From an uncultured Desulfovibrio sp. (GTDB lineage: Bacteria > Desulfobacterota > Desulfovibrionia > Desulfovibrionales > Desulfovibrionaceae): 5,238 nt of DNA. Within the stretch, counting starts at the first letter, position 1; each line of letters starts with the position of its first letter. This document shows positions 1-5,238 of the stretch, one piece after another. A program made the translations under genes and the position numbers. The notes beneath the pieces are model-generated. The model was not told the DNA's origin, did no database searches, and saw nothing but the letters and a program-made list of their open reading frames with translations. Location of the stretch: the NCBI GenBank assembly GCA_947176055.1, contig CAMWPE010000172.1:1-5238 (forward strand), written 5' to 3'.

Positions 1-27
1 TTTCATATTTTATATGGATGTCATTAT

Positions 28-1215
28 ATGAATTGGGATTGGGATAAGCTCCAGGAAAAGAAAAACAAGCGCCGGAATGGTCGCGTTCCTCCCCCCCGGA
101 ACGACGACGATCAGCTCCGGGAAGAACAGGATCGCGGCGACAAGAAAAACGATCGCTACCTCCTGCATGGATCCGAATCCGCCGGCGGTCCGAATCCTTT
201 TCAGAAGCTGGCGTCGGTAAAACGTCCCAAAAAGGGAGTTGTGATTCTCGGGGTCTGCGTAATCGCTGCGATCTGGTTGCTATCCGGCATATTTATCGTC
301 AATCCGGACGAAGAAGGCGTCGTGTTGCGATTTGGCAAATATAATAGAACTGTGGAGCCGGGACCGCATTACGCTTTGCCCTTCCCTATAGAATCCGTTT
401 ATAAGCCTCAAGTCACGCAGGTTTTGCGCAGCGAGGTGGGCTTTAGATCCGTTGGACAGTCATCGACATTCAAGCAGGGACAGGTTCGCACTATAGCCGA
501 AGAAGCGTCCATGCTCACCGGCGACGAAAATATCGTAAACGTGCAGTTCAGTGTTCAATATAAAATACAGGATCCCGTTCAGTATCTCTTTAACGTAAGC
601 GCCCCGGAAGCGTTGGTGCGCAACGCCGCGGAAGCCGCCATGCGCGAAGTGATAGGCAATAGCGAAATTGATTCGGCCATCACAGACGGCAAGCTGAAAA
701 TACAGAATGACGCCACGGCGCTTTTGCAAAATATTCTCGATCGATACGGAGCGGGAATCAAAATTATCGCGGTGCAGCTGCAGGATGTTCATCCGCCGCA
801 GGAAGTCATCGACGCGTTCAAGGATGTGGCCAGCGCTCGCGAAGACAAAAGCCGTATTATAAATCAGGCCGAAGCTTATAGAAACGAGATTCTGCCCAAG
901 GCGCGGGGTCAGGCGGCGGCGCTGGTTAACGCCGCGGAGGCGTACAGCGCCACCAGAACGCGCAACGCCGAAGGCGAGGCGGCCCGTTTTGACGCTCTGC
1001 GCAAGGAGTACGACAAAGCTCCTAAAGTAACGAGGCAAAGGCTTTATTACGAGACAATGGAAAATATATTATCTAATTCCAATGAAAAAATCATTCTAGA
1101 TGGAGAGGCGGCGTCGCGGGCTTTGCCTTTCCTCCCCCTGTCAGGACTGAATCAAGCTGTTCAAATCCCCGGTCAACCCCCGGCTCCGACGGGAAGCGAG
1201 GAGAAAACGAAGTGA
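28..1215 (+). CDS. hflK: HflK, SPFH-family membrane regulator of FtsH protease
   Basis: In characterised bacteria HflK pairs with HflC in a large inner-membrane assembly, mostly on the periplasmic side, that encloses and modulates the FtsH AAA protease; that role is known from the family, not shown here. The 395-residue product has a highly charged cytoplasmic N-terminus (about 1-69, rich in Lys/Arg/Asp/Glu with a Pro run at 21-23), one membrane segment (about 70-91), then an SPFH/Band 7 domain starting at NPDEEGVVLRFGKY (92-105) and running to about 270. A long Ala/Glu/Arg-rich helix follows (about 270-330). HflK-type signatures are VQLQDVHPP (249-257), NEILPKARGQAAAL (286-299) and RQRLYYETMENIL (336-348), and the protein ends in a Pro-rich tail (381-395). 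Length is a little under E. coli HflK. The ATG is chosen because the two ATGs just upstream are out of frame and GGA at 16-18 can serve as a weak ribosome site. It overlaps hflC by four bases. Confidence 0.95.
   Translation: MNWDWDKLQEKKNKRRNGRVPPPRNDDDQLREEQDRGDKKNDRYLLHGSESAGGPNPFQKLASVKRPKKGVVILGVCVIAAIWLLSGIFIVNPDEEGVVLRFGKYNRTVEPGPHYALPFPIESVYKPQVTQVLRSEVGFRSVGQSSTFKQGQVRTIAEEASMLTGDENIVNVQFSVQYKIQDPVQYLFNVSAPEALVRNAAEAAMREVIGNSEIDSAITDGKLKIQNDATALLQNILDRYGAGIKIIAVQLQDVHPPQEVIDAFKDVASAREDKSRIINQAEAYRNEILPKARGQAAALVNAAEAYSATRTRNAEGEAARFDALRKEYDKAPKVTRQRLYYETMENILSNSNEKIILDGEAASRALPFLPLSGLNQAVQIPGQPPAPTGSEEKTK
1198..1204 (+). promoter_or_regulatory. Ribosome binding site for hflC
   Basis: The purine run GAGGAGA lies inside the 3' end of hflK, seven bases before the GTG at 1212. 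It is a strong Shine-Dalgarno match at a good distance and is the main reason for accepting the non-ATG start of hflC. Confidence 0.75.
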
Positions 1216-2060
1216 GCAAACATCCTGTCCTCGCTTCTTTTCTGGTCATAGTCGCGGTCGCGCTTTTAAGTCAAAGCTATTTTACCGTCCATCAGACCCA
1301 AAAGGCGATAATCCTGCAACTTGGCGAGCCATTGACCGAAGTGTACGGACCCGGGTTTCACTTTAAAATTCCTTTTATCCAGAAAGTAATTTATTTTGAC
1401 GCCAGGGTGTTGAATTACGAAGCCCGCTCGCGGGAAGCGTTTACGGTGGATAAAAAAGCTATCGTTCTGGATAACTACGCCCGCTGGAAAATTATAAATC
1501 CATTGCAATTTTATAGAACCATGCGCACCATTCCGGGAGCGCAGGCCAGACTGGACGATGTGGTCTATTCCCAGCTTCGCGCCCTCGTCGGCGCTTATAC
1601 TCTCACGCAGGTTGTCAGCTCGCATCGATCGGAGATAATGAAGGAAGTCACGGACAAGGTTTCGGCCTTGATGAAACCCTTTGGAGTGGAAGTGCTTGAC
1701 GTGAGGATAAAACGCACGGATCTGCCTCCGGAAAACCAGCGCGCGATTTTCGAAAGAATGCGGGCCGAGCGCGAAAGACAGGCGAAGCAATATAGATCCG
1801 AAGGGGAGGAAGAATCCACGCGAATCCGCTCGGACGCGGATCGTCAGAAAGCGCTCATCCTGGCCGACGCCGCGAAAAACGCCCAGGTGGAAAGAGGTCG
1901 CGGCGACGCGGCCGCGGCTAGCGCGTATTCCGAAGCGTACGGCAAATCTCCGGATTTTTACGCTTTTCAACGTTGGCTGGAAGCCATGGGCAAATCCTTT
2001 CGCGAAAACAGCAAGATGGTCTTGAGCAACGATTCCCCGCTCCTGAAGGAACAGAAATAG
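1212..2060 (+). CDS. hflC: HflC, SPFH-family partner of HflK
   Basis: This is the second subunit of the HflKC membrane complex that, in studied bacteria, controls FtsH proteolysis. The 282-residue product starts with an N-terminal membrane anchor (about 6-24) followed directly by the SPFH domain, whose opening VHQTQKAIILQLGEP (26-40) and GPGFHFKIPFIQ (46-57) match the family. HflC-specific stretches are DVRIKRTDLPPENQRAI (163-179), then RMRAERERQAKQYRSEGEEE (182-201), and SPDFYAFQRWLEAM (246-259) near the C-terminus. The charged helix at about 180-240 would pair with the matching helix of HflK in the cage. Length is somewhat shorter than E. coli HflC and complete. Translation begins at GTG, overlapping the hflK stop as GTGA, so the two are probably translationally coupled and made in similar amounts. 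Confidence 0.95.
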   Translation: MSKHPVLASFLVIVAVALLSQSYFTVHQTQKAIILQLGEPLTEVYGPGFHFKIPFIQKVIYFDARVLNYEARSREAFTVDKKAIVLDNYARWKIINPLQFYRTMRTIPGAQARLDDVVYSQLRALVGAYTLTQVVSSHRSEIMKEVTDKVSALMKPFGVEVLDVRIKRTDLPPENQRAIFERMRAERERQAKQYRSEGEEESTRIRSDADRQKALILADAAKNAQVERGRGDAAAASAYSEAYGKSPDFYAFQRWLEAMGKSFRENSKMVLSNDSPLLKEQK

Positions 2061-2072
2061 CCTTTAATATTC

Positions 2073-2076
2073 AGGA
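2073..2076 (+). promoter_or_regulatory. Ribosome binding site deciding the TTG start of the transglycosylase gene
   Basis: AGGA sits six bases before the TTG at 2083. An in-frame TAA at 2077-2079 lies between them, so translation cannot start further upstream. The first in-frame ATG is near codon 93, past the signal peptide. These constraints together point to TTG as the true start. The 22-base gap after hflC (2061-2082) holds this site and no hairpin. Confidence 0.6.
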
Positions 2077-2082
2077 TAATTT

Positions 2083-3126
2083 TTGAGACCTCATCCGAAT
2101 ATCCCATCCCTCGGTAGTTATTTTCCCCTCGCACTGGTCTGCGTCGCCCTTTTCGCATTCGCGGCCTGCGCCCGCGCGCAGACTCCCCTAGTCGAGGAGT
2201 CCGAATCCATCCCGGCCGCGGCCGTCGCTCCGGAATACATAGACAAACTCCCCGTTCCCTGGAGAGCGTTGGCAACGAAATTGCGAAACGCCGGCTTAAG
2301 CGGTCCGGCGGTCGAACAACTTCTCGCGCGATTGCCCCCCAGCCCTACGCAATCGCCCATGGGCAGGAAAATTCGCGAGCTATATAACAAGGCTTTCTAT
2401 CCCAAAGCGCGACAATCGCAAACGGGTCCCTATTATAAAGGGGTTGTTACTCAAGCCAACGCGGAGCTTTGCCGCCAGTATATAAACGCGCATAAAGTGG
2501 CTTTCGCGGCGGCGGAAGAAAAATACGGCGTATCCCCCGCGATCGGGGCCGCGCTCCTTTTTGTTGAAACCCGGCTTGGCAAAGTTTTGGGAGATATTCC
2601 GGAAAACGCCTTTTATACCCTGGCGAGCATGGCCGCGAGCGACACGCCCGAAAGCGTTTCGGCGTGGCTGCCAAAATTATCCGGTTATGAAAAACATATG
2701 CCCTGGTTGCGCGAAAATCTCCGCAAAAGGTCGGACTGGGCTTTTAACGAAACAGTCGCGCTTATTCGCCATATGATTAAGGACAATATCGCTCCGGAGC
2801 GTCTGCCCGGATCCATATACGGCGCCGTGGGCATCTGCCAGTTTATGCCATCCAATATATCCGTTTACGGAGCGGATGGGGATAATGACGGCCGGGTTGA
2901 TCTCTTTACTCCGGCGGACGCCATAGCCAGCCTGTCCAAATACCTGGCAAAACATGGCTGGAAAGCTGGCAACTCCGGGGAACGCCAACACTCTCTTTTA
3001 ATGACTTATAATCATTCTACCGTTTACGCGAACACCATATTGGCTTTGAGCAAATTAATTAATAATCCAGGATTGAAAGCCGAAGATTTGACTCCCGTTC
3101 CAAAAAAACGGAGCGCGAAAAAATGA
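2083..3126 (+). CDS. mltB: MltB-type lytic murein transglycosylase (GH103, SLT_2 family)
   Basis: Enzymes of this family cut the MurNAc-GlcNAc bond of peptidoglycan in the periplasm, leaving 1,6-anhydro-MurNAc ends. The 347-residue product has an N-terminal export signal with hydrophobic core at about 14-28. Cleavage could be by signal peptidase I after ARA (30-32), or less canonically as a lipoprotein at Cys29, where the lipobox would read FAAC. The catalytic segment is PAIGAALLFVETRLGKVLG (152-170), with Glu162 aligning with the catalytic Glu of E. coli MltB/Slt35. The substrate-groove segment GAVGICQFMPS is at 247-257. An EF-hand-like loop, DGDNDGRVDLFTPAD (265-279), has Asp at loop positions 1, 3, 5 and 15, the spacing of the 15-residue calcium loop of Slt35. 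The YN at 309-310 followed by YANTILAL is also typical. The C-terminus is Lys-rich. Start is TTG; the stop overlaps the next gene as ATGA. Membership in the family is firm; orthology to MltB itself is less so. Confidence 0.9.
   Translation: MRPHPNIPSLGSYFPLALVCVALFAFAACARAQTPLVEESESIPAAAVAPEYIDKLPVPWRALATKLRNAGLSGPAVEQLLARLPPSPTQSPMGRKIRELYNKAFYPKARQSQTGPYYKGVVTQANAELCRQYINAHKVAFAAAEEKYGVSPAIGAALLFVETRLGKVLGDIPENAFYTLASMAASDTPESVSAWLPKLSGYEKHMPWLRENLRKRSDWAFNETVALIRHMIKDNIAPERLPGSIYGAVGICQFMPSNISVYGADGDNDGRVDLFTPADAIASLSKYLAKHGWKAGNSGERQHSLLMTYNHSTVYANTILALSKLINNPGLKAEDLTPVPKKRSAKK
3110..3113 (+). promoter_or_regulatory. Ribosome binding site for the ketoacyl synthase gene
   Basis: GGAG near the 3' end of the transglycosylase gene lies nine bases before the ATG at 3123. 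It supports that start and, with the ATGA stop/start overlap, suggests translational coupling. Confidence 0.6.
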
Positions 3127-4367
3127 GTCCCGGGCTGGTCATAACCGGCATGGGCCTGATTTCCCCTTTGGGACGCGACGTAAAAGAACATTGGGAAAAT
3201 CTGATCGCGGGAAAATCCGGCGCGGGTTTTATCACCCGCTTTGACGCTTCCGGACTTCCGGTCCGCATAGCCGCGCAGGCGCCGGATATCGATATGGCTT
3301 CGACGTTGCCCCGCTCCGTTTACAAATCTTCCGCGCCTTTCATGCAATACGCTTTTCTCGCCGCGATGGAGGCTATAGAATCTTCGGGCCTCAAAAGTCG
3401 CGACGTTAAAGACATGGGAATCTGTATGGGCTCGGCGCTTTCCGGAGCTCCGGAACTGGCCCAAAGCGGCGAAGAATTCGCCAGAAGCAAAAGCGGCAGG
3501 ATCAGTCCGCATCTCGTCCCCCGCGTCCTGGGCAATATGGGCGCGGCGCATTTAGCCATAGAGCTGGGGATCCGCGGCCCGGCCCTGACGCTCTCTACAG
3601 CCTGCTCCGCCGGAGGAGACGCGGTAATGACCGCCTGTATGCTGATTTTGGCGGGAGAGACGGACGGAGTTGTCGCCATGGGCGGCGAAAGCATTTTGTC
3701 TCCTCCAATTATTTCCAGCCTGGCTTACGCCAAAGCCCTCTCCAGGAATAACGACAATCCCGCCGAAGCTTCGCGACCGTTCGACGCCGCTCGCGACGGC
3801 TTTGTTATAGGCGAAGGCGGAGGAGCCATCGTAATCGAAACCGAGGAGCGCGCGAAAAAAAGAAACGCGCCTATTTTCGCCGCGATTTCCGGCTGGGGAA
3901 ACGTAATCGACGGTTACCACATTACGGCTCCGGAACCCTCGGGGAAAGGCGCGGCGGCGTGTATGCGCAAGGCTCTGACAAAAGCGGGGCTTGATCCGTC
4001 CGATATAGATTACGTCAACGCGCACGGCACCGCGACCCAGCTTGGCGACGCCGCCGAAACACGAGCCATTAAAGAGGTATTTGGCGAAGCGACGCCGGCG
4101 ATAAGTTCTACAAAAGGAGCGACCGGGCATTTAATGGGCGCGGGCGGTCTGGTCGAGCTTGTGACATGCGCGAAAGCCATCGAAACCGGTCTGATTCCCC
4201 CTACTATCAATCTGACCCGCGCCGATCCGCAATGCGACCTGGATTATACCCCTCTTGCGGCGCGCGCCAGAGTCGTTCGCCGCGCCATGTCCAATTCCCT
4301 CGGCTTTGGCGGTCAAAACTCCAGCGTTATTCTATCCAGGTATCAATCGGGTAGTAAATATGTCTAA
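3123..4367 (+). CDS. fabF: Beta-ketoacyl-ACP synthase, FabF (KAS II) family
   Basis: This is a cytoplasmic decarboxylating Claisen condensing enzyme that extends an acyl chain using malonyl-ACP. The 414-residue product is a full-length thiolase-fold ketosynthase opening with VITGMGLISPLG (6-17). The catalytic set is intact: nucleophile Cys161 in TLSTACSAGGDA (156-167), His301 in NAHGTATQLGDAAE (299-312), Lys331 in SSTKGATGHLMGAGG (328-342) and His336 in the same stretch. The SRPFDAARDGFVIGEGGGA block (217-235) and the C-terminal GFGG gate (394-397) are FabF-like, and length matches E. coli FabF. It departs from housekeeping FabF at 98-110, where the usual Gly-rich loop reads MGICMGSALSGAP, and at 128-134, where SPHLVPR replaces the usual SPFF(I/V)PM. 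It may therefore be a specialised paralogue and not the main fatty-acid enzyme; the symbol is family-level. It overlaps the transglycosylase gene by four bases and the ligase gene by eight. Confidence 0.88.
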   Translation: MSPGLVITGMGLISPLGRDVKEHWENLIAGKSGAGFITRFDASGLPVRIAAQAPDIDMASTLPRSVYKSSAPFMQYAFLAAMEAIESSGLKSRDVKDMGICMGSALSGAPELAQSGEEFARSKSGRISPHLVPRVLGNMGAAHLAIELGIRGPALTLSTACSAGGDAVMTACMLILAGETDGVVAMGGESILSPPIISSLAYAKALSRNNDNPAEASRPFDAARDGFVIGEGGGAIVIETEERAKKRNAPIFAAISGWGNVIDGYHITAPEPSGKGAAACMRKALTKAGLDPSDIDYVNAHGTATQLGDAAETRAIKEVFGEATPAISSTKGATGHLMGAGGLVELVTCAKAIETGLIPPTINLTRADPQCDLDYTPLAARARVVRRAMSNSLGFGGQNSSVILSRYQSGSKYV

Positions 4368-5238
4368 CCCCTCCGCTCCTGAATACACCTATGACGCCGA
4401 ATTTTTCAGGGATAACTTTTTTAGGGAATTCACCTGGTTAAACGGTTTTTTACGCAATGTGTCCCGTTTTGGCGCAAAACCCGCGCTTTACGACAGTTAT
4501 TCCGGTCGCGAATGGACCTACGGCGAAGTCAACGCCGAAGCGAATAAACTTGCCAACGCCTTTTTGCGCGACGGCGCCAATAAAAACGACGTCGTCATGT
4601 ATATGCTCTTCAATAGTCCGGAATTCGCCTTCTCCTATGTGGCGACGCATAAAACGGGGACGATAAGTTGTCCCATAAATTACCGTCTGTCTCCGGGTGA
4701 AATCGCTTTGCAGCTTGAGCATAGCGAGCCTAAATTTTTTATATTCGGGGAGGAGTTCGCGGAGACCGCCAGAAAGGCCATGGAATTATCCCGGCATAAG
4801 CCATCCCGCGTCGTCCTTGCCGGAAACAATCCGCGGGAGGACGAAATCCTCTACGCGAAATATATTGAATCAATGGCGGAAGACAATCCCGAACTGCCTT
4901 TCCCGCAGGACGCTTTGCGCGAAACAACGCGCCTGTATACTTCCGGCACAACTAACCTGGCCAAAGCCGTGCCGCTAAATTCGCTGAACGAAACGCTTTC
5001 CGCTCATGACGTGATGATTCACTTTCCCCTCTCTTCCGAAGACCGGACGATGAATATGACGCCATGGTTTCACAGGGGAGGACTCCATTCCGGAGGTATT
5101 ACGCCAACTTTGTACGCGGGGGGAGAAGTGATCATTCTTCGGGAATTTCATCCCCGTCGTTGCCTGGAGCTGACGGAAAAAAAGAAGATTTCTTTTCTTA
5201 TTGGCGTTCCTTCCATCCTCGCTCTTCTCGCGCGAGCT
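4360..5238 (+). CDS. AMP-forming acyl-CoA synthetase/ligase (ANL superfamily), partial, 3' end outside window
   Basis: Members adenylate a carboxylic acid with ATP, then pass the acyl group to CoA or a carrier protein. Translation from the ATG at 4360 stays open to the window end, giving 293 residues, all within the large N-terminal domain of a protein usually of 500-600. Visible hallmarks are REWTYGEVNAEANKLANAF (50-68), the GTISCPINYRLSPGEIA stretch (100-116) equivalent to the substrate-fold 'PxNxRL' region, the ATP-phosphate loop YTSGTTNLAKAV (193-204), the PWFHRGGLHSGG segment (235-246) with His238 in the usual 'P-FH-GG' site, and IGVPSILALL (281-290). The P-loop has Asn199 where Gly is nearly invariant and Ala201 where Pro is usual, though Lys202 is kept. 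The later motifs (YG-TE, TGD, hinge and C-terminal Lys) are not in the window, so the substrate cannot be inferred. The start overlaps the ketoacyl synthase gene by eight bases; the Shine-Dalgarno (GGG at 4349-4351) is weak, as expected for coupled translation. Confidence 0.87.
   Translation, partial: MSNPSAPEYTYDAEFFRDNFFREFTWLNGFLRNVSRFGAKPALYDSYSGREWTYGEVNAEANKLANAFLRDGANKNDVVMYMLFNSPEFAFSYVATHKTGTISCPINYRLSPGEIALQLEHSEPKFFIFGEEFAETARKAMELSRHKPSRVVLAGNNPREDEILYAKYIESMAEDNPELPFPQDALRETTRLYTSGTTNLAKAVPLNSLNETLSAHDVMIHFPLSSEDRTMNMTPWFHRGGLHSGGITPTLYAGGEVIILREFHPRRCLELTEKKKISFLIGVPSILALLARA

Noticed and set aside
1..27. Possible -10-like AT-rich promoter sequence before hflK
   Set aside because: Only 27 bases are visible, no matching -35 element can be placed, and AT-richness alone is not enough.
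460..1038. Open frame on the - strand opposite hflK (192 codons)
   Set aside because: It is a shadow of hflK: no plausible domain and fully contained in a well-matched gene.
1908..1920. Palindromic GC-rich stretch (GCGGCCGC-type), also seen near 2213-2224
   Set aside because: Both lie in Ala-rich coding sequence and follow from GCG/GCC codons; no stem-loop with a T-run follows, so they are not terminators.
1266..1970. Long open frame on the - strand opposite hflC (234 codons)
   Set aside because: It lies wholly opposite a clearly recognised gene, its translation is Arg/Phe/His-rich with no recognisable domain, and it is explained by the codon pattern of hflC.
3552..4130. Open frame on the - strand opposite the ketoacyl synthase gene (192 codons)
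   Set aside because: Translation has no recognisable motif, while the + strand frame holds all catalytic residues of a ketosynthase.
4457..4978. Short + strand frames and a - strand frame within the ligase region
   Set aside because: The true frame is the one open from 4360 to the window end, which carries the ANL family motifs; the short frames are in other phases.

Overview
The window is almost wall-to-wall coding on the + strand. It carries five consecutive genes, the last cut off by the window end. The order is hflK, hflC, an MltB-type lytic transglycosylase, a FabF-type beta-ketoacyl-ACP synthase, and the N-terminal half or more of an AMP-forming acyl-CoA synthetase/ligase. No RNA genes, mobile elements, repeats, CRISPR arrays or terminators are visible. 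The first 27 bases are AT-rich and too short to assign a promoter.

The content fits a Gram-negative bacterium. HflK/HflC is an inner-membrane SPFH pair facing the periplasm, and an exported murein transglycosylase implies a periplasm. Base composition looks moderate (by eye near or slightly above 50% GC), with free use of ATA and AGA codons. The HflK N-terminus (MNWDWDKLQEKK...) recalls deltaproteobacterial/Desulfobacterota HflK proteins. That lineage guess is from memory and weak.

Layout: hflK (28-1215) and hflC (1212-2060) overlap by four bases (GTGA). After a 22-base gap comes the transglycosylase gene (2083-3126), which begins at TTG. It overlaps the ketoacyl synthase gene (3123-4367) by four bases (ATGA), and that gene overlaps the ligase gene (4360 to beyond 5238) by eight bases. 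With no hairpin in the one short gap, the five genes are probably one transcription unit with translational coupling at three junctions.

Functionally there are two blocks. The first is envelope maintenance: HflKC is the known regulator of the FtsH membrane protease, and MltB cleaves murein glycan strands. The second is acyl-chain chemistry: a ketoacyl synthase that keeps its Cys-His-Lys-His catalytic set but differs from housekeeping FabF in several conserved patches, followed by an adenylating ligase with an unusual P-loop. The tight coupling of the last two suggests the start of a specialised fatty-acyl or lipid pathway continuing downstream. This is an inference. Nothing here is a demonstrably new system; the FabF/ligase pair is the most interesting part.
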